In this document: positions 25,690-36,253 of the stretch, piece by piece
How the letters are laid out: every line of letters starts with the position of its first letter
How positions within the stretch are numbered: position 1 is the first letter of the stretch
From: Xiphophorus maculatus
Taxonomy: Eukaryota; Chordata; Actinopteri; Cyprinodontiformes; Poeciliidae
Direction: 5' to 3'
Assembly: GCF_002775205.1 (NCBI RefSeq)
Contig: NC_036450.1
Location: 23,710,288 to 23,774,287 of the forward strand
DNA: 64,000 bases
Made by a program: the position numbers and the translations under genes
The notes under the pieces: model-generated
Told to the model about the DNA's origin: nothing
Seen by the model: only the letters and a program-made list of their open reading frames with translations
Database searches by the model: none

Positions 25690-25975
25690 ATATGATTCAT
25701 CTGTGCCTAAAGAAAATAAGACATTTTATTTTGGGTAATTGGAGTAAAAGGGGGCTGAATCCCAGAACACAACACAGATTATTATTATTATTTTTTAAAT
25801 GCATACGCCTTTCAGGGAATTTTCCCCCCCGCCTCTTCATAATTACTTCATGTTGGTTTACCTGGTAAAAACTCACTGAAACGCATTGAGGTTGGCGGTG
25901 GAAACGTGACAAAGTGAGAAAAAATCAAATTAAAAAATAGATCAAAAGGGGGTGTGAATACTTTTCCACAGCCGT
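25690..25975. repeat. Tc1/mariner-like MITE fragment
   Basis: Contains GGGGGTGTGAATACTTTTCC near 25955 and GTAAAAGGGGGCTGAATCCC near 25743, like ends of fish Tc1-type nonautonomous elements. Ends not defined. Confidence 0.4.
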
Positions 25976-26910
25976 TTGTTCCTGTGCTTCACTCGATCCG
26001 CATCTCGGCGAGCAAACAGGTTGTCCTCACGTAGAGAAAAAAAAAGAAAGAAGCTCAAAATCAAATTAAACTCAACCAGTTTCAAAGTTCATACAACTGC
26101 AAAGGTGCATTAATTAAATCAGCATGAATAAAGGCAATTAAAACATTCACAGCTGAAATACACAGAATAGAAAAATTCATTAAAATCTTAACTGAGATAA
26201 AGATAGACCAGCAACCAGTGTATGTGCCGTAATGAAAAGGAATTTTGATCACTCCAACGCGCACGTACACACGTTAAAAAGAAAACTCCTTTGGAAGTCT
26301 CTCAATTGGGAAATGATTAAACTCCTCTTCCTTGTTTATACTTCAGTCAATAATTGGCAGCTTATAATCAATAGTTGAATTATTGTTACTTCTGCTTACC
26401 AGAGCTCTTCCAGAGGGAACAATGAAGCTTGAAAGGACATCATGCCGAGACAGCCAGCTGGGGAACACTGGGAGTTTGTGTCCATCAAGGTACCGCTGAA
26501 AAAAAAAAAAAAGGATTAACTAAGGACATCTTTGTACTTTTATCCTCATCAACAGCTTATGAGAGAGGTTGTTTGGTTACTTTATTTTCTCATCCGCAGC
26601 TTTACCAACCAGTCTCCAAAATGTCAGAAGTTGGAGAAAATTGTTATTCGCAATTCCTTGTGGCCGCAACACGTAGCCCAAATGTCAAATCCTGTAATGA
26701 TTTTTTGTTTTGCTGTAGGCAAATTAGATTTTTAGATGTTAATTTCTGCAAAGACAGACAGAACAGAATTAGTCGAAATGCTAACATGCTAACAACCCTA
26801 GCTAACATGCTGAAATTAGCATTTAAGGATAACCAACAATGGCAAAAATGAACTATCATCCTAGCATTAGCAAACATGCCAACTATAAGTTGGTGGAAAG
26901 TGAAATGAAA

Positions 26911-27100
26911 TTAAAGAAGCAATATTATGTAAAATTGACTTTTTCTTCTTAAAAATGTGGGTTAACAGAGGAGCCATGTTGTGATTACTTCCTGAAAACA
27001 GAGTTTCAGAAAGAGCAGGAGCTTCTTAAAGAGACAGAGGCCCAATTTCAAGGCGCTAAATGACAAAGTCAAATTTCTTTTAGGCCATTTCCTGTCTGAA
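26911..27100 (+). mobile_element. TTAA-flanked MITE family A, deleted copy
   Basis: Starts TTAAAGAAGCAATATTATGT, then jumps to GTTAACAGAGGAGCCATGTT and CTTCTTAAAGAGACAGAGGC; the right end is missing. Confidence 0.7.
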
Positions 27101-27884
27101 TATTAAAAATAAACACCACAAGTGCCAGAAAAATAAAAAATAAAAATTTAAACAGCTGAAAATCACCCATTGTCTTGTAGACTATTTAAAATTTAAAGGA
27201 GATTTTATGCTAAAAATAAGAGGAAGTGGCTTTTTAAACCTTAAAATAAGGCATTTTAATTATCTGCTAAATGTATCCATTATTCTCTAAGAATAATGTT
27301 TTACCTAAAGGCTAAACAACTTATGGCATTCCCACGATAAACCCTCAAACAAGTACAGGTCTGCTGAAACACTTAAATGTTTTTTAGTCAGTTCATAATA
27401 GAAACAGAGGCGACATTTGTGTGTTGGGACACCAGATAAAAGTTGCCAATTGCACCTAAAACAAAGTCAGAAATTGATTGACCCAATAAAACACACATCC
27501 GATCATTTTCCCAAACAGCAAAGTTTCCGGTTAAAAACCAAACGGCAGCGTCGCCGGAAACCGTGAATTTTGCGTCTCACAGCTGCACAGGACCCCTTCG
27601 GTTTCGTCTGTGTTTACGTGGGGGCTTGTGTGTAACCTGACAGCCTGCCACCCAACAGGGGTCCGAGCGAGTGTGAACTCCGCTCGTTCCCACAGCTGCC
27701 ATTAGCAGACGGAAGGATTGCCTCTTGCTAACAAAGTGAATAAATAAATAAAGCTTAAGAAGCCTTGTTTACCTCCTCGGTCTCTGTTGATTAGTGCTAC
27801 TTAACGAAAAACAGGATTTTCTGTAAGCGTGGATTAGGGTTTATATATATTTACCCAGGTAATTACAGTCATCTCCGCAATCCT

Positions 27885-28215
27885 GCCAACTACACTGGAA
27901 AAACACAAAAATCTTACAAGTACTTTCTGGTCTACTTTCACGTGCAGATATCTTATTTCATTTGAAGTAAGACAAAACTAACCTATGAGTAACTTCTCAG
28001 CAAGATATAGGCTCTTGTTTTACGTCAATAATTTTTGATTATTGATAAAATTACTAGATCCACTGGCAGATTAATTTTTACCTTTATAACAACACATTTT
28101 CCCCATGTTATAAGTGAAGAAATCTGCCAGTGGAACTAGTCATTTTTATCAATATTCAAGAATTATTGACTTAAAACAAGCGCCTATTCCTTATGTGAGT
28201 AAAACGGCTGCTTAG
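27885..28215. mobile_element. Palindromic MITE with arms of about 75 bp
   Basis: 28014-28090 and 28107-28180 are inverted copies: TTGTTTTACGTCAATAATTT and CCACTGGCAGATT on the left, AATCTGCCAGTGGAACTAGT and AATTATTGACTTAAAACAA on the right. The left flank (ACACAAAAATCTTACAAGTA ... CAGCAAGATATAGG) extends the element to about 27890. Common fish nonautonomous type. Confidence 0.75.
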
Positions 28216-28219
28216 GGCC

Positions 28220-29838
28220 CCCACACCAGCAGGGGGCCTCCAAGAGCACAAAGATAGCATGATAAAATATCTATAGATACTTAAAATAACATTGAATAAA
28301 ACTAAGTCCTATTACACAATGAAAAGCAATCTCTATCTTATTCTTATAGTTACACAAATAATAGTTTGGTTTTCTTCATGCTGCTGCCATTGCTGGGGAA
28401 ATATAAGACATCAAACTTGTCAACTTGTTTACTGTAAATTTAGTGCTTATCAGCTGATGTTACTTTGAGATCATTAAAATAATACGGCACTCTTAAATAC
28501 CACTCTGCATCTCAAAATACAATTGGTTTGTTTTTCTTTTTAGTTTTTTTTTTTCCTGTACAGTTAAAATCAACAGCCATTTTAACCGGTACGATGTGAG
28601 CTAATTATGAATTATGGTAATGATGGTAGGTATGTTGCACATATAGAGGAGCACAGGAATAATAAAGAATCTGGTGTTTGCACCCCATTCCAGGCCATGC
28701 TGCCCTGGGCAGAAACCCATATCGCCCTTAATAAAAACCACCTCTTGAGAAAGATAAACCAAATTTGCTGTTGGTATTTCCTTCGCCTCGTGCCACAACT
28801 TTACTTTACACATTGTGTTGTCTTAAGTTTTTTTTTTTTTTCCTGCCTTAAAATGGAGGGGAAAAAAATACCCCTGCTTTGTGTTTAAAACAACAAGGCG
28901 CCTGATAACGTATATCTCTGTTATTGCGAGCTAAAGCCGTGAAAACCGAGTCCGTACAGGTCACAGTGTTTAATTTAGTCCCTCCTCTCTGTGTGGCATG
29001 GAGCCCAGGGGCCATTTACTCCTGCTGAGGACAGTAAATCTCTACGGCCAGATTACAGATATACTGTTTCGGGTTTTAGCTTTCCACTTATTTGGGAAAA
29101 GAAGAGAACTCTGTGATTAGGAAGAACCTAGAGTGATAGATTGACTGAGCTCTGATGACTTAAGATATTCAGTCATTACCATTAAATAAACTTCACTGTG
29201 TGAGTGTTAGTTCTGATGAGTAAGCACGGTATCCACGACAACCCTCCAGTTTTTTTAACCATTGGATCATTCAGCTTTTGGGCACACAGGAGTGAAATAT
29301 TGTCAATATGATTAATGTGTTATTCAAAATTTTAGGTTTTGAAAAGTCTCTCGCGCACGGACTGGTTCCGAGAGCAAGACACAGATTTAACACCAAAAAA
29401 AATCCTACAATTTCAATAACGCTGTTTAATGTATAAAATATAAGACATTTATTCAATTACACAAGTCAATAAGTCATTAAGCCACCAGGAATAATAAATA
29501 TTCATTACATTGAAATAATCTAAACAAATTGTGTCAAGGTAAATGACCTTGCAACTCAAATGCTGAAATTTAATAAAAAAGTGACCAAAAAAAAAAATCT
29601 AATAAATTTTCTCACTATAGTTTCAGCAGACTGAAATAATTTTGTTAATTCTACCTGACCTAAAACAAGAGAAGCTTGGTCTGATTTAACTTCAGACAGT
29701 GAGAAAAAAAATGTGTTTGTCTTTTTATTGGGTAGATAAAAATATCTGCTTTCAAGGGTAACATTTTCCAAATTTAGGCTTTTGATCAAAAACTGTGCTG
29801 TTTGATTTTAAAGCACTTTCAAAAATTTTATACTTTTA
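28220..29838. other. Intergenic DNA, no gene seen
   Basis: AT-rich. 28975-29075 (GTGTTTAATTTAGTCCCTCC, GGGGCCATTTACTCCTGCTG, GGCCAGATTACAGATATACT) is a more complex block that might be conserved. ORFs are short and domain-free. Confidence 0.4.
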
Positions 29839-29839
29839 C

Positions 29840-30401
29840 ACTCAGTATTGTATTTTCCAGGAACAAAGAGCCACTCTATATCATAATCAATTAACTATGG
29901 TAACTTCTGTTGTTATAAAAAGCCTGCATATATCAAATTGACTTAAAAGAATTTTTACTTTGTATTTTAACTCCCTGAAATTGGGCCTCTGTCTCTTTAA
30001 AAACTCCTGCTCTTTCTGCAACCCCGCCTTCAGGAAGTTATTAAAACACGGCTCCTTTATTAATGACATTTTTATCAGCGTTCCACTGAGAAGTAGTGCC
30101 TATAATGAGCTCAGCAGATGCACAGTACCACCAGATGTTTGCTAATTGCTGCTGGCTAGTCTGAAGGAGCTGAGTGCTGGGGGGCGGGGGGGGGGAGGCT
30201 GCTCTGCAGCTTTGAGGAGGAGCTTCGTCTCAAAGGCGGAGCTAGATCCACCCAGGTGTTTTGCACAGCTGAATGGTTGCCACGGGAGATTAAAAGATGA
30301 GAGAATCACGGCACCACTCTGTTTATGTTTTTGATGAGGGAACAACATTATAACACGATGTAAAGTTTGGAAGTCAATTTTATCTCGTTCTGCCCCTTTA
30401 A
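29840..30401 (-). mobile_element. TTAA-flanked MITE family A, minus-strand copy
   Basis: Read on the minus strand it starts TTAAAGGGGCAGAACGAGAT and contains TTAATCTCCCGTGGCAACCA, GCTCCTTCAGACTAGCCAGC and AAAGAGACAGAGGCCCAATT, running out near 29840. A G run lies inside at 30180-30196. Confidence 0.8.
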
Positions 30402-30499
30402 CAGATGCGCTTGATGAAGTGGCTGCTGAGTGCATGTTTTAGTAAAGTAACAGGATCAGTTTGTATTTATCCACTATAGGCCATGGCAGATAAATAGTA

Positions 30500-30526
30500 A
30501 ACACACACACACACACACACACACAC
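30500..30526. repeat. (AC)n microsatellite
   Basis: About thirteen AC units. Confidence 0.95.
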
Positions 30527-30672
30527 CGCACTTTCCTCATTTTTGTGAGTACGGTATTAAAAATGTACCGCCATGTTTTACTTCGATTTCAAAAATATGG
30601 TTTACTTTGGGTTGGTCTACTCAGTATAAAATTCCACTGCAATAAATTTAACTTTATGGCTGCAATGTGAAA

Positions 30673-30706
30673 AATACTATATATATATACTGTATATATA
30701 TAGTAT

Positions 30707-30783
<77 letters not shown>

Positions 30784-30818
30784 TGTATATATAGTATACT
30801 GTATATATATATATATAA
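30673..30818. repeat. (TA)n tract, about 145 bp
   Basis: An almost pure TA run with ACTGTATATATAGTAT-type interruptions at both ends, self-complementary throughout and able to form cruciforms. The Ile/Tyr-rich ORFs here are artefacts. Confidence 0.95.
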
Positions 30819-31507
30819 GGCTTCTTGATGCACAATGTTCTAGCTTGTACTGCACAAATGCCAGTCAGTTCCTCTCTATTTGCTGCAGAGAGCTCAGCAG
30901 ATCGAAGCAGAAAGATCCGCATGGCTTGGCCCCACTACAGATAAGTTTTTTTTTTTTTTTAAGAAAAGAAAAAAGGGGGGGTTGTTTTTCTAACTTGGGT
31001 AGACTGACCCTTTTCGCTTTGACATCGCTGCTGCTTTTGGAAGGAAGGAAAACAAAGGGGAAAACAAAAGCAAAACAAGACAAAAAGTGACATTTATGGT
31101 CTTCAAGTGCTGATGCAGCTACAAAAGGGACAAAGATAGAAGAGGAGGATCAGCAGGGGGAAAAAAATGTTTAGCTGGTGGATGAAAGACTGTAGAGCGA
31201 GGAGAGAGTGAGGGGGAGATAGAGACGGAGGACAGAGGGGTGGGTGGTGGTGGTGGGAGGGTGGTGCAACAAGATGGAGAGAGACTGCCTGCACATACTG
31301 TCAAGGCAGTTAATATAAGGCGTGGAGATAAGGCCCCACAGACAAACATTGACCAAATCAGGCATTTCAGCAGCGCAGCCCCAACTGTCAGTCAGCCTGA
31401 GAGACAGACCAACAATCAGCACTTTACCGCTGATAAGGGCTCTACTGGGCGCGTGCAGGAAATAGCCAATCTGCGGCCGGGGCCTGGAGGAGAAGAGAGG
31501 AGAAGAG

Positions 31508-31671
31508 GAGGAGAGGAGAGGAGAGGAGAGGAGAGGAGAGGGTAACAGAGGAGAGGAGAGGAGAGGAGAGGAGAGGAGAGGAGAGGAGAGGAGAGGAGAG
31601 GAGAGGAGAGGAGAGGAGAGGAGAGGAGAGGAGAGGAGAGGAGAGGAGAGGAGAGGAGAGGAGAGGAGAAG
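31508..31671. repeat. (GGAGA)n pentanucleotide array
   Basis: More than thirty GGAGA units with one interruption (GGTAACAGAGG) near 31540. One strand is all purine, the other all pyrimidine, with mirror symmetry. The Ser/Leu/Pro ORF on the minus strand is an artefact. Confidence 0.95.
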
Positions 31672-33890
31672 TGGAGTTGGGGGGGTTGGGGAGCGCAGGG
31701 TGTTGGAGATGATGGAGAGTGAAATTCAGAGAGAAACGTGGACCGAGAGTTCACAGGCTGTTGAGAGGTTGGAGAAAGCAGACGCGGAGGTGGGGGGAAT
31801 GGGATGATATTCCTCCACACCCAAACGCTCTTGAGGAGGAAGGGATTCAACGGGGGAATAAAAGTGGCAGGGTTTTCTTTCTGTCTTTTTTTCTTTTTTT
31901 TAATGAAAGGAGGGGACCAGAGGTGTGATGCTGGCTCTTAAAATAGCGTCTCTTCCCAGGTTTTTGTCACCTGGGAACAGCTTGCTCAGAGAGGGTGTGA
32001 GAACTTGGTTTAGACCAACACCTTCCATTAATGATTTGCCAACAGCTTTGACTAGCTCATTCTTCAGCGCGCTGGTTCGCCTCTGCCTTCGCCTCGCGCG
32101 CACAATGGCATCGTTTCATCCTCTCTATTGATTAATGGCGCGTAAGAGTGTGTACAGGAGCAGACCCCGAGAGGAGGATAGCGCCAGCTGCTTTAATGGA
32201 AGAATAAGTGCGGGGCTATGAAATTCCCTCCCCATAACAAAATAAACACATCCCAACATTAAAAAAATACAAAAAATCTGGACATGGAATGCCTTTGGAA
32301 GTCCAAGGAAGCGGAAGGCCGCGCAGAGCGCTAGCTTAGGTATACACTGACCCCTGCAGGCGGCGTCAGGGAACCGCATTCCCCGGGCTTTTAACTTTTG
32401 AAGGAATAAATTCCCAGTCGTTTACCTTTTGTCAAACACATTTAGGCTCCTCTGAGCGAAAACTGCAGCGCTCACCCAGCAGCTGGCGAGTGTTTATTTT
32501 CGGAAGCGGGAGTCGGAGAGAGAGAGAGAGGGGAGGGCCGTCTGAGCCTTCCTTGATCATGAACCAAACCGCCATTAGCATGACCGCCGATAAACAGTAG
32601 GAATCGTAAACAAGCTAATCACCCAGGGCATATTTGTATTCGCATTTGTGTTCGCACGCACTGATGTACAGGGAGGGAGGAGGAGGAGATGAAAGGGTGA
32701 CGCGAGTGTGAAAGGGTTAAGTCCCATCCCTGGTTGCATGCTGCTTTCCCTTGCTCTGTCAAGCCCCATTAAACCTGCTACACCACAGCAATATGGCGCC
32801 ATCAATTACAGGCATGCTGCCATCAACGCAGCGCGCGCGGAGAGGAGAGGGAGAGGCAGGGACACATAAACAGGACAAACGGCCACATAAAAAAGCCCCG
32901 CAGCCTTCCTCTGTGTCTCCTCCTCTCCTTCTCTCCTTGCACCTTTCACCTCCGAGGTGTCACTTCGTCTGTCAGTGACCAACCTGCAAACAGCAGCAGC
33001 AGCAGAAGAAGGAAGAAAACCAGAACAACTTGACGCGCTTCAAGTTCACTGTCACTCATGACAGAGCTGATTTGTAAAGAAGAAGAAGAAGAAAAAAAAA
33101 AGGGCCAAAAACAATTCGACGGTGTTAATTGGAAATGTGCCTCTACTGCCCCCTTGTGATAGAAGTTAAACCGTTCAGGTCATAAGAATCAAAATTCAGA
33201 CACACACACACACACAAAAACTTATCATCTTCCACTCCTCATACTCGCTGCTTTTATTCTCGTTGCCACAAAAGAAGAAGAGAAAGAAACTGTTTTTTTT
33301 TTTTTTAAATCAATAAGATCATAGCAGAGTAAGAGCAGTAGCATTGAGCGTTCTTTGTCAGCAACACTTTGAAATCTGCGCTTCCTCTCCCCACGATGCC
33401 GAGGAAAACATTCATTTCTCGAGATGTTCCGAGTTATCGGCCCTTCGAGACGAGAAGGACGAAGCCGCCGCTTGGTTAGCGGAACACAGAGACGTTAAAA
33501 CGGAGATCCCAACCAGCTCAGAAATGATTCGGCTCTTCCTCCGCCGTTTTGTTGCTGGAGAATCTTCAGCCGAAGCTTGATTTGGAGTCTTGAAGTTAAA
33601 CAGAAGAAATTTCAAGTATCTGGCTTTCTCGACATCGCAACAGCCTGCAAAAGAAGTGAAATATTTGAATGTTCATTGAATTCACAAGCATGTCGCTTTC
33701 ACTGTCTCAGGTAGGAGTCAGACTGTAATTTGCACAAGTCAAATTTTGCAAAGGGATTTGCAGTTCAAGGAGAGTGACCTGAAGGAGTTATGTAGCCTGG
33801 AAGTGTGGCCCCGACAGCAGAGCTGTGCGCTGAGATAATAAAACTTCTCTGCTTTGGTTTTTCCAAAGGTTTTTCTGGCTCTAGAAATTG
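31672..33890. other. Intergenic DNA with complex low-repeat blocks
   Basis: 31935-32110 (TTCCATTAATGATTTGCCAA, CAGCTTTGACTAGCTCATTC) and 32560-32830 (CCAAACCGCCATTAGCATGA, CCATTAAACCTGCTACACC, GCCATCAATTACAGGCATGC) look like enhancer-type sequence. No domain-bearing ORF. The 78-residue frame at 33344 begins at TTG and has no recognisable domain. Confidence 0.4.
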
Positions 33891-33904
33891 AACAGTAATT
33901 TGAC

Positions 33905-33990
33905 GGGAAAGAGATGCAGCAAATGCCCAAGACCAGGAGTTGAACCCAGGACAATCATATTGAGGACTACGACCTCTACGCTTTACAAAC
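33905..33990 (-). mobile_element. Degraded tRNA-derived SINE
   Basis: GAGATGCAGCAAATGCCCAA, GGAGTTGAACCCAGGACAAT and GAGGACTACGACCTCTACG parallel the minus-strand SINE at 34570. Heavily mutated. Confidence 0.5.
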
Positions 33991-34569
33991 TACCCTTTCT
34001 TTTCTTTTTCTAGTATATTTTAGTGGGGTTTTTTTTTTCTTATTTTCAATCCGTTATTCCAAGCCAGTAGCTTGGCATCTGAAATCTGCTTTTGTCAGTA
34101 GGACAGCAATTAGACTTTTTAAAAATGTTTTATTGGATCAAGTGTAACCTCGATAATCGTGATCGCTCAGTTCAACTCAGTCCTGCGTTGTGTGAATAAG
34201 GGCCAGGAGACAGGATGAGATGAATTGATTTTTATCTGTATGGAACAGGATAACAACTGATCAGGAATCAGGTTCATCACAGCGGGTACAGCACCTTGCG
34301 AGGAATAGTATTTCATGTTAGCATCAAGCTAACATAACATTTTACCAGAGCGTTAAACTCAGTGAACCTACCTCGCGCTCATCTCTCATGAACTGGCAAC
34401 GAGATATCTGTGTTCAGTATATTTAACACTGCCAACCACCAGGAGGGGGTGCTGTTTCACCCATTACACATGAACCCAAACTTGGGAGTAATGACAAGTG
34501 GAATTCTATACAACATTAACTATGTTACACAAGCAGTCTTTATTTTATAGTGGTTAGACAAGAAAGAAG

Positions 34570-34715
34570 TAATGAGTGAGTGGGAAGACATGCAACAAAG
34601 ATCATCAGGCCGGGACTCGAACCTGCGACATTCGTGTCGAGGACTCGGGTCTCCATACATGGGTTGTGCTCTACCTCTGTGCCACCACAGCACCCCAGCA
34701 ATTAGTCTTTGTGAG
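34570..34715 (-). mobile_element. tRNA-derived SINE, minus strand
   Basis: On the plus strand GGCCGGGACTCGAACCTGCG (inverse of a B box), TCGAGGACTCGGGTCTCCAT and TGCTCTACCTCTGTGCCACC (inverse of the A-box head). Same family as copies at 56987 and 59835. It overlaps two domain-free ORFs. Confidence 0.7.
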
Positions 34716-34719
34716 ATTA

Positions 34720-35811
34720 TTGTCCAGAGCCGTCTGTCATTTTCTCTTCTCTTCAGCCACAGATCTCTTCTTCGGGCCGCATTTCTTAAGATTTAGCATT
34801 GTGGACTCTGGACGGCTGATTTTGCCTGTGGTGAGGCATTTCTGCCCGAAATCTCAGTCTTGGTGTCGTCTGCTCAAACCTCTTGGTTCTCAGTAAAGAT
34901 TAGCAGTATCCACATGGCTATGTAAAAAGAAAATTCCCAGACGTATTTGTCAAACAACTGTTTGGCGTGTAATGGTTGTTATGGAGACTTGGTGACCCAG
35001 TGATGCAACAATGTGCTGCAGTGACGTCTGTAGAGATTTTTCTTCTGTCATCTACCTTACCATCCTCTGTCATGGTGGAAATGTTGTCACAGTTCCACTT
35101 GATTCAAACTTTTTTATTGTTTTTATTATCATTTCCTGTCCAGATTGTAGATGGGGGAAGACGACTCTGGAAGTAAACCTGTTAGACGCAGCAAAAGGCT
35201 TGAGATCATGCATGACACAGAGCCTGCATCATGCATGTTTTAGTTTTTCTGGAGGCTTGACAGCTGAATGAAAATAATGGTTCATTAGTAGGCCTCTAGA
35301 TGTAATTCAACTATTTGAATCTGTTGAGTTCAGGCATATTAAAACACCAGTAGGACTCTGTTGGACGTGCCTTGTTTAGACGAAAATGTGTTGGAACGTC
35401 TTCGTCAGAGTCTAAAGACTAGACTAAAAACCAACAGAGTCTTTGGAAAGACTAAAAAAAAGTTCACAGATGCTGTTTGTCCACCCTGACTGAGCTTGAA
35501 TTTAGCCAAGTCTATAGATGTTCAAAGTTGGTAACAAATCAATGTGAAACATTGCAAAAAGTACGAGTGGTTTTGCCAACACAACAGACCCTTTGTTCTT
35601 GAAAGGGCAATCACAGGAAATTCTGCTTATTCAGCTAAATTTGTTTACGACTTCACCGTAAATATTCAACACATTGTGCTTAAATTATTACAGCAGAATT
35701 AAGAGGAAAGTGAACTATTGTGTGTTGAGATCTGTCAAACTGACAAAACGGATCATTTGGCTGAAATCGTTAAAAAAAAAAGAAACCAAACACGGCACGT
35801 TAATCACAGAT
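34720..35811. other. Intergenic DNA before MZT2, no gene seen
   Basis: AT-rich, no RNA gene or domain-bearing ORF. The MZT2 3' end is expected at its downstream border. Confidence 0.45.
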
Positions 35812-35821
35812 TTTATTTATT
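35812..35821 (-). terminator. Candidate MZT2 poly(A) signals
   Basis: The plus strand reads TTTATTTATT, which is two overlapping AATAAA hexamers on the minus strand, 433-442 bases past the MZT2 stop codon. It is a plausible cleavage signal for a short 3' UTR. An AATAAA also occurs inside the last coding exon, too early to be used. No transcript evidence is available. Confidence 0.4.
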
Positions 35822-36253
35822 TGAGTTATATGATATAAAAACATGCACACGTCAATGCATTTGGGTTTTTAAAATACAAAAACATAAATATTTGACATTA
35901 CTATTAGTACGTCACTTAAGGTAAAAGCTCCATTTGTAAAGCAACAACTATATTAATGGACGGATAAGGAGAAACCTTTTGTTGGCAAAACAATCCATCA
36001 TCCCTTGTGCTGAAAGCATACTCACTAAAGAGGAACGGTAGTTTTACATGTTTAGTATCATTTGTCAAAATGAATGTCAAGATGAAAAAAGTAACATTTC
36101 TTTTGTCGTTGACAAGCCAAACGGACATAAAACACTAAAACAAAGAGCAAATAATTCTAACCATTTGAAACGTAAACAGTGACAGAGTAAAACAAATGAT
36201 TTACATGAAACTAAGCCTACATATTCACATAAGGTCCCACACTGAAGAGGCTC

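Noticed and set aside
30589..30922. Ile/Tyr-rich ORFs
   Set aside because: Direct translation of the (TA)n tract.
31416..31850. 144-residue minus-strand ORF
   Set aside because: Mostly Ser-Ser-Pro-Leu-Leu repeats read from the (GGAGA)n array.
33344..33580. 78-residue ORF with a protein-like composition
   Set aside because: Begins at TTG, has no family match I recognise and no splice context. It could be a relic of a transposon gene; not enough to call.
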